From Thermoplasmata archaeon (lineage in GTDB: Archaea > Thermoplasmatota > Thermoplasmata > Lutacidiplasmatales > UBA184), in NCBI GenBank assembly GCA_030039825.1, contig JASHUV010000061.1, positions 1-11,991 of the forward strand: a DNA stretch of 11,991 nt, read 5' to 3'. The notes under the pieces are model-generated. The model searched no databases and was not told the DNA's origin. It saw only the letters and a list, made by a program, of their open reading frames with translations. Below are positions 5,893 through 11,991 of the stretch, in pieces; positions within the stretch are counted from its first letter, which is position 1; each line of letters opens with the position of its first letter. A program made the translations under genes and the position numbers.

Positions 5893-6428
5893 CGGGCCGC
5901 CTCGACCTTCTTCCCGCGGGCCGACGGACGGATCACCTGGCGGGCCCCGGGGAACTCGCGGGCCCGCGGCGGGCCGTGGAGCTCGTGAAGGAGGACCGCG
6001 AGGGCGGCGACCTCGCTGTGCGGCTGGGCGCCGACCGCGACGTTGAGCTCGGCGAGCCCGTAGAGGTCGGGGGGGACCTTCGCCCCTCCGACCACGGCGA
6101 GCACGCGCCGGGCCCTCCTAAGCCTCGGCAGCGCCGCCGGGAGCGGCCGCCCGTACATCGTCAGGTGGACGGTCGTGCCATCGAAGGCGCGCACCCGGGC
6201 CTTCCAGTCCTCGCACGGGAGTACCTCGAAGGTCCCCCCCCAGCGGGCCCGCACGGCGTCGAGGCGCTCGCGGATGGAGGGATCCGGGGGATGGAGCCAG
6301 AGGCGCCGCGCGCCGAGGGCACGGGCCGCGAGGGCGAGGTGCGTGGTGAGGCGCGGGTCCCGACCGGGACGATGCCCGAGGCGGAGGACCTCGATATCCG
6401 GGCCCCTACGCCTCGGTCGCCGGGGCAT
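5889..6428 (-). CDS. trm56: tRNA (cytidine(56)-2'-O)-methyltransferase, Trm56 family
   Basis: 179 residues. Trm56 is an archaeal SPOUT-class, AdoMet-dependent enzyme that 2'-O-methylates C56 in the T-loop of tRNA. The N-terminal signature EVLRLGHRPGRDPRLTTHLA lies at residues 13-32. The VHLTMYG motif is at 87-93. The knotted C-terminal region holds VVGGAKVPPDLY (112-123) and VGAQPHSEVAALAV (132-145), both highly characteristic. No other standard start lies between ATG 6428 and the conserved motif. This start overlaps the end of the HTH regulator by 23 bases, and the stop overlaps the mevalonate kinase start by four. Its place in an operon with ribosomal and tRNA/rRNA-modification genes fits its role. 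Confidence 0.93.
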   Translation of the reverse strand: MPRRPRRRGPDIEVLRLGHRPGRDPRLTTHLALAARALGARRLWLHPPDPSIRERLDAVRARWGGTFEVLPCEDWKARVRAFDGTTVHLTMYGRPLPAALPRLRRARRVLAVVGGAKVPPDLYGLAELNVAVGAQPHSEVAALAVLLHELHGPPRAREFPGARQVIRPSARGKKVEAAR

Positions 6429-6921
6429 GGAACCGTTCGATCCGATGGCCGCGGTACTCGAGCTTGTCGGAGCGGCGGACGAGGGCCTTCAGCCGGGTGG
6501 GGCTCATCTCGAGCTCCTCGGCGACGTCCGAGAAGAAGCGGCCGGTGTCGCCGACGGCGTCGTAGATCGTCTTCTCCAGACGGGAGTACTCCTTGTCGGA
6601 CATGCTGGCGATCGAGAGGATCTCCGAGACCTCGGACAGCGGCGCCGTCGTGTTGATGTTGATCGTCGAGTAGTAGAAGTGGTAGCTCTTGTCCGGCTGC
6701 CGGCGTCCTTCGCGCGCAACCCAGCGCGTGTCGATGAGCTTGAGCTTCTCGAAGAACTGGAGGGCCCGGATCCCCTCCGCCCCGAACTCGGTGCGCACGT
6801 CGGCCTCGGTGAGCCACGCCTCGCCGAGGCGCTGGACGAGCTTCAGCTTCACCGGCGAGTCGACGGCCCAGAGGATCGGGACGAGCTCGCTCATGTCGTT
6901 CACGACTTTGATGCGGTGCAT
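6406..6921 (-). CDS. Archaeal winged-helix (ArsR-like) transcription regulator
   Basis: 171 residues from the ATG at 6921; an ATG nine codons later is an alternative. Residues 15-75 form a winged helix: SPVKLKLVQRLGEAWLTEAD, a recognition segment GAEGIRALQFFEKLKLI, then a wing ending in a Tyr-rich strand SYHFYYSTININ at 79-90. A second helix-turn-helix appears at 104-165, with DTGRFFSDVAEELEMSPTRL (about 125-144) and a closing strand EYRGHRIERFH. The layout resembles archaeal ArsR-type regulators of unknown target. It follows Nop10 by 27 bases and overlaps the Trm56 start by 23, so it is embedded in the translation operon. An earlier in-frame start at 7056 gives only Arg/Pro-rich sequence inside Nop10 and was rejected. 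The ligand and regulon are unknown. Confidence 0.8.
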   Translation of the reverse strand: MHRIKVVNDMSELVPILWAVDSPVKLKLVQRLGEAWLTEADVRTEFGAEGIRALQFFEKLKLIDTRWVAREGRRQPDKSYHFYYSTININTTAPLSEVSEILSIASMSDKEYSRLEKTIYDAVGDTGRFFSDVAEELEMSPTRLKALVRRSDKLEYRGHRIERFHAPATEA

Positions 6922-6947
6922 CGATGCGGCCAACGTACTGGACCCCC

Positions 6948-7124
6948 CTACGGAGTGACCGGCGATGCCGCCGCCAGGAGCGCGCGCCGGTAGCGCGCGT
7001 AGCGGTCCTCGGGCGAGTAGCGGGCGGGGTGCGGCGAGCGGGTGGCGGCGCCGCACGTCGGGCAGGCCGCCCGGAGCGAGTAGCCGTGGCCCGCCGGGCA
7101 GAGCCTCAGGAGCGCCTCCGTCAT
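6948..7124 (-). CDS. nop10: H/ACA ribonucleoprotein protein Nop10
   Basis: 58 residues from ATG 7124, which overlaps the aIF2-alpha stop as ATGA. Nop10 scaffolds the Cbf5 pseudouridine synthase in box H/ACA guide-RNA complexes that modify rRNA. The C-terminal half PHPARYSPEDRYARYRRAL (31-49) is the family signature. The N-terminal ribbon has Cys9, then HGYSL, then CPTCG at 21-25. The usual archaeal pattern is C-x2-C-G-x-Y-T-L; here the second Cys is Gly12, with His13 next to it. Zinc binding may therefore be altered, as in eukaryotic Nop10, which lacks the zinc. The order aIF2-alpha then Nop10 is conserved in many Archaea. Confidence 0.92.
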   Translation of the reverse strand: MTEALLRLCPAGHGYSLRAACPTCGAATRSPHPARYSPEDRYARYRRALLAAASPVTP

Positions 7125-7924
7125 GCGCGGGCGAAGCTCCCCTGGCCGCCCGCCTTCTTGATCGACTCGATGGCCGATTCCGTCGCCCGCTTGAGGATCT
7201 CCTCGGCCTGCTTGTACTGCGTCCCGCCGACCTGGAGGCGATAACGGGGCGCGCCGAGATAGTGGATCTTCACGGCCTCCGCATCGACCGCCTCGGCCGC
7301 GGCGAGCGCCTTGCGGAGATGGTCGACCCCGTCGGGGGAGGGATCGGTGAGCTCGAGGATGCCCCGGATCGTGATGTGCGGCGGGACGAGGTTCTCCTCG
7401 GCGACCTTGAGGAAGGCGCCGACCCACGCCGCCTTGCCGTTCTCCTTCTGGAAGCGCGCGGCCTCCGCGGAGGCGACCTCGAACGCGGCGAACAGGCTCC
7501 CGTACTTCTCGACGAGCCCGTCGCCGAACGTGGCGTAGGCGCCCTCGGCGTCGGTCTTGAGGCTCGCCGCGACGGCAGCGACGAGCCGCGACGCCTTGAG
7601 CTCGTTCTTGCCGCTCTGGATCTTCTCGCGGCGCTGGTGATCGTTGATGCGCTTGAGCGAGAGGTCGATCTGGCCCTTCGCGGCGTCGATCCGCAGGACC
7701 CTCGCGACGATCTTCTGGCCCTCGCGGATGTGATCGCGGATGTACTTGACCCAGCCCGTCGCGACCTCCGAGAGGTGGATGAACGCCTCGCGGCCCCCGT
7801 ACTCGTCGAGCGTGACGAAGGCGCCGAAGTTGCGGATCGAGGTGACGGTCCCGATGACGAGGTCCCCCTCCTCGGGGAGACCGGTCCTCTGCGGCACCGA
7901 GGGGGCGGCGGATTTCGCGCTCAC
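7121..7924 (-). CDS. eif2a: Translation initiation factor aIF2 subunit alpha
   Basis: 267 residues from GTG 7924, whose GTGA overlaps the S27e stop; this coupling decides the start over upstream in-frame codons inside S27e. It is the alpha subunit of the trimeric factor that brings initiator Met-tRNA to the small ribosomal subunit. An S1/OB fold occupies residues 19-92: LVIGTVTSIRNFGAFVTLDE, then EAFIHLSEVATGWVKYIRD, then LRIDAAKGQIDLSLKRI. A helical domain follows at about 93-170. The alpha-beta domain that contacts the gamma subunit follows at 183-260, including HITIRGILELTDPSPDG and YLGAPRYRLQVGG. The length matches the archaeal family. The stop overlaps the Nop10 start by four bases. Confidence 0.95.
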   Translation of the reverse strand: MSAKSAAPSVPQRTGLPEEGDLVIGTVTSIRNFGAFVTLDEYGGREAFIHLSEVATGWVKYIRDHIREGQKIVARVLRIDAAKGQIDLSLKRINDHQRREKIQSGKNELKASRLVAAVAASLKTDAEGAYATFGDGLVEKYGSLFAAFEVASAEAARFQKENGKAAWVGAFLKVAEENLVPPHITIRGILELTDPSPDGVDHLRKALAAAEAVDAEAVKIHYLGAPRYRLQVGGTQYKQAEEILKRATESAIESIKKAGGQGSFARA

Positions 7925-8097
7925 GCCAGTGTCTTGACCCGCTCGCCGCGAAGCTTCGCGAGCCCGCCGGTCGGCGTCGCCAGCGTCGCGCCGCAGACCG
8001 AGCAGTTCACGCCGCTCGACGGTCGGCTGAAGATCGTTTGCTCGCCGGAGCAATCCGGGCACTTGACGACCCAGAACGGTGCGGGCGCGTGCGGCAC
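7921..8097 (-). CDS. rps27e: 30S ribosomal protein S27e
   Basis: 58 residues from GTG 8097, the usual archaeal size. It is a zinc-ribbon protein of the small ribosomal subunit. Zinc ligands are Cys13/Cys16 (VKCPDC) and Cys32/Cys35 (NCSVC), separated by the conserved EQTIFSRPSSGV stretch, and followed by LATPTGGLAKL. The start was chosen by family length and by the GGGGGGTCG run just after the L44e stop, which could act as ribosome-binding site. Longer in-frame starts lie inside L44e and give Arg/Gly-rich sequence. It sits 14 bases after L44e and overlaps aIF2-alpha by four, as is common in Archaea. Confidence 0.93.
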   Translation of the reverse strand: MPHAPAPFWVVKCPDCSGEQTIFSRPSSGVNCSVCGATLATPTGGLAKLRGERVKTLA

Positions 8098-8111
8098 GGT
8101 CGACGACCCCC

Positions 8112-8396
8112 CTACCGGTGCTCCACGAGCTCGAGCTGGCTCGCGCGCCAGCTCGCCGGCTGGACCGTGTACTGGCACTTCTTGCATCGGAACTTGAGGT
8201 AGACCCGCCGGACCGCCTTGGCGCGTCCCTCCGGCTTCGGCCTCGGAAAGCCGCCGTACCCCGACGTCGCCCGTCGGAACCGGCGCTGCCCCCACTTGAG
8301 CTCGGAGGCCGTGCGCTTCTTGCCCTTCTCGACGTCGTGGTCCGTGTGCGTCTTGCACTTCGGGCAGTACGTCGAGATCGTCTTAGGATAATGCAT
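8112..8396 (-). CDS. rpl44e: 50S ribosomal protein L44e
   Basis: 94 residues, typical of the archaeal/eukaryotic L44e (eL42) family, which sits near the E site of the large subunit. Two zinc-binding pairs are present: Cys11/Cys14 in YCPKCKTHTDH and Cys71/Cys74 in FRCKKCQY. The basic loop between contains GQRRFRRATSGYGGFPRP. The ATG at 8396 is the first gene of the minus-strand operon. A TATA-like element 27 bases upstream and the absence of a Shine-Dalgarno sequence suggest a leaderless message. Confidence 0.96.
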   Translation of the reverse strand: MHYPKTISTYCPKCKTHTDHDVEKGKKRTASELKWGQRRFRRATSGYGGFPRPKPEGRAKAVRRVYLKFRCKKCQYTVQPASWRASQLELVEHR

Positions 8397-8417
8397 CGCC
8401 TCGCGGCGAGGCCGGGA

Positions 8418-8438
8418 GCCTATTTAGGCGTTTATGAG
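8418..8438 (-). promoter_or_regulatory. Promoter of the L44e-to-mevalonate-kinase operon
   Basis: Read on minus, CTCATAAA (8438-8431) and CCTAAATAGG (8428-8419) form an A/T-rich patch. The TAAATA core at 8426-8421 is centred about 27 bases before the ATG at 8396, the right spacing for a TATA box of a leaderless mRNA. GCCTATTTAGGC at 8418-8429 differs from a perfect palindrome only in its central A/T core. Confidence 0.5.
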
Positions 8439-8504
8439 CCCCCCTCGACCCGCCGGAACGCCGCCCTCCGCCGCCGGAGAAGACGTCGTTCGCGCCACCG
8501 TCAA

Positions 8505-8516
8505 CCTCTAATAAGG
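8505..8516 (+). promoter_or_regulatory. TATA-like element of the L1-L10-L12 operon
   Basis: CTAATAAG at 8508-8515 is the only A/T-rich stretch before the L1 ATG at 8549. A start site about 25 bases downstream would leave a leader of roughly 12 bases. Such a short leader has little room for an L1-binding regulatory structure, so any feedback site would have to lie in the coding region, as reported for Methanococcus L1. Confidence 0.45.
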
Positions 8517-8548
8517 GGTGCCAGTTCGCGGCCCCCACCGGAACTCCC

Positions 8549-9187
8549 ATGGCCGATCGCACCTCCCTCGACGCCGTTACCGAGGCCCTGTCCGGGGCCC
8601 CGGAGCGAGGCTTCACGGAGAGCGTGGAGCTCGCCATCAACCTGAAGGAGCTCGATCTCACCGTACCGAAGAACCGCATCGAGGAGGAGGTCCCCCTCCC
8701 GAACGGCCGGGGCCGCGAGGCGCGCGTCGCCCTCTTCGGGAGCCCGGAGATGTGCCAGAAGGTCCAGGGCGTCGCGGACATGGTGTTCGCCCCCGCCCAG
8801 TTCGACGACCTGACGAAGAACAAGCGGTCGGCGAAGAAGATCGTCGAGGAGGTCGACTTCTTCCTGGCCGAGGCGCCCCTGATGCCCACCGTCGGGAAGC
8901 GACTCGGCGTCGTCCTCGGGCCGCGCGGCAAGATGCCGCGCCCGGTCCCGCCGGGGAGCGACCCCACGAACCTCGTTCAGGCCCTCAAGCGGTCGATCCG
9001 GATCCGATCGAAGGGCAACCGGACCTTCCACGCCGCGATCGGGACGAGGTCGATGACACCGGCGGCCCTCGCCCAGAACGCCGACGCGGTCCTCGCCCGG
9101 GTCGTCGGCAAGCTCGAGCGGGGACGGATGAACATCGACTCGGTCTACGTCAAGACCTCGATGGGCCGCTCCGTCCGCCTCTGGTGA
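8549..9187 (+). CDS. rpl1: 50S ribosomal protein L1
   Basis: 212 residues from ATG 8549, the normal archaeal length. L1 forms the mobile stalk beside the E site, binds 23S rRNA and often represses its own operon by binding its mRNA. The two-domain layout is visible: domain I is made of the N- and C-terminal parts, and domain II is inserted at about residues 67-155. The conserved GPRGKMPRPVPP lies at 124-135. The C-terminal VKTSMGRSVRLW is typical. It heads the L1-L10-L12 operon. L11, which often precedes it in other Archaea, is not here; the upstream gene is the divergent L44e. Confidence 0.96.
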   Translation: MADRTSLDAVTEALSGAPERGFTESVELAINLKELDLTVPKNRIEEEVPLPNGRGREARVALFGSPEMCQKVQGVADMVFAPAQFDDLTKNKRSAKKIVEEVDFFLAEAPLMPTVGKRLGVVLGPRGKMPRPVPPGSDPTNLVQALKRSIRIRSKGNRTFHAAIGTRSMTPAALAQNADAVLARVVGKLERGRMNIDSVYVKTSMGRSVRLW

Positions 9188-9197
9188 GGTCGATCCG

Positions 9198-10064
9198 ATG
9201 CCGGGACGAGAGTCGGTCCGACCGGAGAAGCTCGAGGCGGTCGCCCGCCTGCAGGCCACGCTCGAATCGTCGCCCGTGACCGCGCTCGTGGGCATCCGCG
9301 GGGTTCCCGCCTCCGCCCTCCAGCGCATGCGACGCGAGCTGCGGGAGCGCGGCCACCCGATCACGGTCGCCACGAACAGCCAGCTCCGCCACGCGCTCCA
9401 GGCCGCGAGCCGCCGCCGGCCCGCCCTCGGTCCGCTCGCGGAGTCGGTGGTCGACCAGACGGCGGTCCTGTCGGCCGAGGGGAACCCCTTCTCCCTCGCC
9501 GGAGAGTTCCGCCGGACGCGCTCGCCGACGCCCGCCCGCGGCGGCGAGCTCGCCCCGAACGACATCGTCGTACCGGCCCAGACGACGAGCTTCAAGCCGG
9601 GCCCGATCGTCGGCGAACTCCAGCACGCGGGCTTCCCGGCGGCGATCGAGAAGGGGAAGGTCGTCCTCAAGAAGGACGTCACGATCGTCCGGGCCGGCCA
9701 GACGATCTCCCGCGAGGTCGCCGGCCTCCTGACCCGCCTCGAGATCTTCCCGCTCGAGGTCGGCCTCGAGCTCCGCGCCCTGCTCGACGGGGAGACCCTC
9801 TACTCCCCCGAGGTCCTCGCGATCGACCTCGACGAGAAGCGGGCCGAGCTCGCCCGCGCCCATCAGAAGGCGTTCGCGCTCGCCCTCGAGATCGGCTACG
9901 CCACGCCGGCGACGATCCCGGCCCTCCTCGGACGCGGCCACCGGAGGGCGATGGCGCTCTCCCTCGCCGCCGGCTACCCGACGAAGGCGACGATCGCCGC
10001 CCTGCTCGCGCGCGGCCGCCGGGCCGCCGCGGCCCTCACCGAGATCACAGGCGCCCCGTCGTAG
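9198..10064 (+). CDS. rpl10: 50S ribosomal protein L10 (P0), lacking the usual acidic C-terminal tail
   Basis: 288 residues. P0 anchors the L12 dimers of the stalk to 23S rRNA. GAGGTCGATCC just before ATG 9198 is a near match to the anti-Shine-Dalgarno complement. The rRNA-binding N-terminal domain includes [19 protein letters not shown]. The inserted archaeal/eukaryotic domain holds [20 protein letters not shown]. The helical spine that binds L12 shows two related segments: [19 protein letters not shown] and [21 protein letters not shown]. The protein then stops at TEITGAPS. Archaeal P0 usually runs about 40-60 residues further, ending in a Lys/Glu-rich tail with an L-x-x-L-F-G terminus. Only 23 bases separate the stop from L12, so no hidden tail follows. 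Confidence 0.95.
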   Translation: MPGRESVRPEKLEAVARLQATLESSPVTALVGIRGVPASALQRMRRELRERGHPITVATNSQLRHALQAASRRRPALGPLAESVVDQTAVLSAEGNPFSLAGEFRRTRSPTPARGGELAPNDIVVPAQTTSFKPGPIVGELQHAGFPAAIEKGKVVLKKDVTIVRAGQTISREVAGLLTRLEIFPLEVGLELRALLDGETLYSPEVLAIDLDEKRAELARAHQKAFALALEIGYATPATIPALLGRGHRRAMALSLAAGYPTKATIAALLARGRRAAAALTEITGAPS

Positions 10065-10087
10065 CGTCAAGGAACGGAGAACGAACC

Positions 10088-10402
10088 ATGGAGTACGTGT
10101 ACAGCGCGCTGCTGCTCAACGCCGCCGGAAAGCCGATCGATGAGAAGGGCCTCTCGAGCGTCCTCACCGCCGCCGGGCTCCAGCCCGATGCGGCCCGGGT
10201 GAAGGCGCTCCTGGCGTCGCTCGAGGGCGTCAACATCGCCGACGTCCTCGCGAAGGCCGAGACGATGAGCGCCCCGGTGGCCGCCCCCGCCGCGTCCGAG
10301 AAGAAGGACGCGAAGGGCGAGAAGAAGGACGAAGAGAAGAAGGAAGAGAAGGGCGTCTCCGAGGAGGAGGCCGCCGAGGGGCTCTCCGCCCTCTTCGGTT
10401 AG
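10088..10402 (+). CDS. rpl12: 50S ribosomal protein L12 (P1), archaeal type
   Basis: 104 residues. It forms the flexible stalk that recruits and activates translation GTPases. The N-terminal dimerisation domain begins [20 protein letters not shown] and runs to about residue 60. An Ala/Pro hinge at 61-70 leads to a highly charged Lys/Glu tail and the conserved terminus GLSALFG, which binds elongation factors. GGAG at 10076-10079 lies eight bases before the ATG. The tail is rich in AAG and GAG codons. With L10 lacking such a tail, these L12 termini would be the only factor-binding tails on the stalk. Confidence 0.96.
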   Translation: MEYVYSALLLNAAGKPIDEKGLSSVLTAAGLQPDAARVKALLASLEGVNIADVLAKAETMSAPVAAPAASEKKDAKGEKKDEEKKEEKGVSEEEAAEGLSALFG

Positions 10403-10416
10403 AGGTCCTCCGTCGC

Positions 10417-10427
10417 ACCTCTTAAGA
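10417..10427 (+). promoter_or_regulatory. Possible TATA-like element for purF
   Basis: ACCTCTTAAGA is the only A/T-containing patch in the 80 bases between L12 and purF. It would place the start site near 10450, about 35 bases before the first ATG. The match is weak, and read-through from the stalk operon is also possible. Confidence 0.3.
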
Positions 10428-10482
10428 CGGGCGTCCCACTGGGCGGTCGGGAGGCGGTCGGAGCCCCCCCTCCCGAGCGCCC

Positions 10483-11889
10483 ATGCCGGCCAAAGAGATG
10501 TGCGGCGTCGTCGGGGTCTCCCTCCAGGGGAAGCCGGCGACGCCGTACCTGTACCGGGGCCTCCGCGCCCTCCAGCACCGCGGCCAGGAGTCCGCGGGGC
10601 TCGCCACGAGCGCCCACGGCGTCATCCACCACCAGCGCGGTATGGGTCTCGTCCACGACATCTTCTCCCGGGAGGCGCTCGAGGCGCTGCGCGGGAACGT
10701 CGGCATCGGCCACACCCGGTATTCGACGACCGGGGCGAGCGAGCTCGAGAACGCCCAGCCCCTCGTCTTCAAGCTGCGGGACGAGGACGGCGCCCTCGCC
10801 CACAACGGCGACATCGTCAACTTCGAGCGGGTCCGCCGCCGCCTCCAGGCGCAGGGCGTCGAGTTCCTCGGCAGCGCCGACTCGGAGACGATCGCGCAGA
10901 TGATCGCGCTCGAATACACCCGCACCCGCGACCTCGAGGCGGCGGTCCGGAGGGCGTGCGCCGAGCTCGTCGGCGGCTACGCCGTCGCGATGCTCGTCGG
11001 CTCGAAGCTCGTCGCCTTCCGCGACCCGCTCGGGATCCGCCCGCTCGTCCTCGGTACCGTCGACGGGGGGTACGCCGTCGCGAGCGAGTCCGTGGCGATC
11101 GACCTCATGGGCGGTCGCCTCGTCCGCGACGTCCTCCCCGGCGAGGTCCTCGTTATCGAGCGCGGGCAGTCGCTCCACAGCTCGCGGATGCCGGGGAACG
11201 GCGAGCGCGCCCACTGCATGTTCGAGTGGGTCTACTTCTCCCGACCCGACTCGATCGCCGAGGGGCGGATGGTCTACGACGTCCGCCACAAGATCGGGCG
11301 GAAGCTCGCGAGCGAGAGCCCGGCGCAGGCCGACCTCGTCATCCCGGTGCCGGACTCCTCCCGACCGCAGGCGCTCGGCTACTCCGAGGCGTCGGGGATC
11401 CCGTACGCCGAGGGCCTGATCAAGAACCGCTTCGTCGAGCGCACGTTCATCCTCCCCGACCAGAAGCGCCGCGAGGACGAGGTCCGGGTCAAGCTCCATC
11501 CGGTCCCCGGGCTGCTCGAGGGGAAGCGGCTCGTCCTCATCGACGACTCGATCGTGCGGGGGACCACGCTCCGCGAGATCGTCCAGATGGTCCGCGCCGC
11601 GGGAGCGAAGCGCGTCGACGTGCGGATCGGCTGCCCGCCGATCGTCGCGCCGTGCTACTTCGGGGTCGACATGAAGGAACGCCGCGAGCTCGTCGCGAAC
11701 GGTCGGACCGAGGAGGAGGTCGCCGAGATGATCGGCGCCGACTCGGTCCACTACCTCTCCATCGAGGGCCTCGTCGGGGCGCTCGGCTTCCCGCAGGAGG
11801 AGCTCTGCCTCGGTTGCCTCACGGGGAGGTACCCCGTCGAGGTCCCGGCGGAGCGCCGCCGCTTCCAGAAGCAGCTCGAGGAGTACTAG
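10483..11889 (+). CDS. purF: Amidophosphoribosyltransferase (glutamine PRPP amidotransferase), Fe-S type
   Basis: 468 residues from ATG 10483; an ATG at 10498 would put Met directly before the catalytic Cys. The enzyme makes 5-phosphoribosylamine from PRPP and glutamine, the first committed purine step. The N-terminal nucleophile Cys7 lies in CGVVGV; the glutaminase domain includes RALQHRGQESAGL, GIGHTRYSTTG and LAHNGDIVN. The PRPP-binding motif VLIDDSIVRGTT lies at 351-362. Four cysteines at the positions that hold the 4Fe-4S cluster in the Bacillus enzyme are present: Cys245, Cys391, Cys442 and Cys445. Residues 1-6 (MPAKEM) would be a very short propeptide removed to expose Cys7; otherwise translation starts at 10498. 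No Shine-Dalgarno sequence precedes either ATG. Confidence 0.96.
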   Translation: MPAKEMCGVVGVSLQGKPATPYLYRGLRALQHRGQESAGLATSAHGVIHHQRGMGLVHDIFSREALEALRGNVGIGHTRYSTTGASELENAQPLVFKLRDEDGALAHNGDIVNFERVRRRLQAQGVEFLGSADSETIAQMIALEYTRTRDLEAAVRRACAELVGGYAVAMLVGSKLVAFRDPLGIRPLVLGTVDGGYAVASESVAIDLMGGRLVRDVLPGEVLVIERGQSLHSSRMPGNGERAHCMFEWVYFSRPDSIAEGRMVYDVRHKIGRKLASESPAQADLVIPVPDSSRPQALGYSEASGIPYAEGLIKNRFVERTFILPDQKRREDEVRVKLHPVPGLLEGKRLVLIDDSIVRGTTLREIVQMVRAAGAKRVDVRIGCPPIVAPCYFGVDMKERRELVANGRTEEEVAEMIGADSVHYLSIEGLVGALGFPQEELCLGCLTGRYPVEVPAERRRFQKQLEEY

Positions 11890-11892
11890 CGC

Positions 11893-11991
11893 GTGGCGCC
11901 GGCCGTCCTCGTGCGCGGGGGCGGGGCGCTCTTCCTGGTCGACCCGACCGCCCGGCGCGCCGAGCGCGTCGACGTCGAGGGGAGCGACGCC
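11893..11991 (+). CDS. Unidentified protein, N-terminal fragment at window edge
   Basis: Three bases after the purF stop, GTG 11893 opens a frame that stays open for 33 codons to the window end. It reads VAPAVLVRGGGALFLVDPTA and then RRAERVDVEG. Third positions are almost all G or C, like the neighbours. The close spacing suggests co-transcription with purF. The short strand-rich segment could be the N-terminal barrel seen in archaeal tRNA (adenine-N1) methyltransferases, but that is only a loose resemblance, and no function is assigned. Confidence 0.45.
   Translation, partial: MAPAVLVRGGGALFLVDPTARRAERVDVEGSDA

Noticed and set aside
8501..9682. 393-codon minus-strand frame opposite L1 and L10
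   Set aside because: It spans two well-identified ribosomal protein genes on the other strand and shows no family motif.
10403..10482. Terminator between L12 and purF
   Set aside because: No T-rich run or convincing hairpin; G+C-rich complementary bits are expected by chance here.
10399..11751. 450-codon minus-strand frame opposite purF
   Set aside because: Asp/Glu/Arg-rich antisense shadow of a clear PurF protein.
1..11991. tRNA or rRNA genes, CRISPR array, insertion sequence
   Set aside because: No tRNA T-loop or cloverleaf pattern, no regularly spaced repeats and no transposase-like protein were seen on either strand.

Overview
The window is archaeal chromosomal DNA with very high G+C. 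The ribosomal proteins (L1, L10/P0, L12/P1, L44e, S27e), aIF2-alpha, Nop10, Trm56 and a mevalonate kinase are archaeal or archaeal/eukaryotic types. TATA-like, short-leader promoters fit Archaea. The gene mix and extreme G+C suggest a Euryarchaeota-side lineage, possibly an uncultured Thermoplasmatota member. That placement is inference and was not tested by phylogeny.

Layout: (1) 1-3060 is loosely packed and accessory-like. It holds the start of a RibD-C/DHFR-like gene on the minus strand, a stretch with a broken VOC/glyoxalase-like remnant, a divergent M29-family aminopeptidase homologue on minus, a possible small zinc-ribbon protein on plus, an AT-rich promoter/operator and a ribbon-helix-helix regulator. 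A possible Cys-rich small protein follows. (2) 3073-4917, plus: PduO-type cobalamin adenosyltransferase, then a Ygr210/OLA1-like GTPase. (3) 8396-4876, minus: a compact translation operon read as L44e, S27e, aIF2-alpha, Nop10, HTH regulator, Trm56, mevalonate kinase. Several junctions overlap by 4 bases, and the last gene converges on and overlaps the GTPase by 42 bases. (4) 8397-8548: divergent promoter region. (5) 8549-10402, plus: the ribosomal stalk operon L1-L10-L12. (6) 10483-11889, plus: purF of the Fe-S type, followed by the start of an unidentified gene at the right edge.

The two divergent operons both serve translation: ribosomal RNA-binding and stalk proteins on one side, and zinc-ribbon ribosomal proteins, an initiation factor, an H/ACA pseudouridylation protein and a tRNA methylase on the other. 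I see no obvious new multi-gene system. The most distinctive items are a protein that looks like a tandem ribbon-helix-helix preceded by three 8-bp-phased ATAAC repeats, an M29-fold protein that seems to have lost the family's metal ligands, a cobalamin adenosyltransferase with no ordinary start codon near its conserved N-terminus, an L10 without the acidic tail, and a Nop10 lacking one zinc cysteine.
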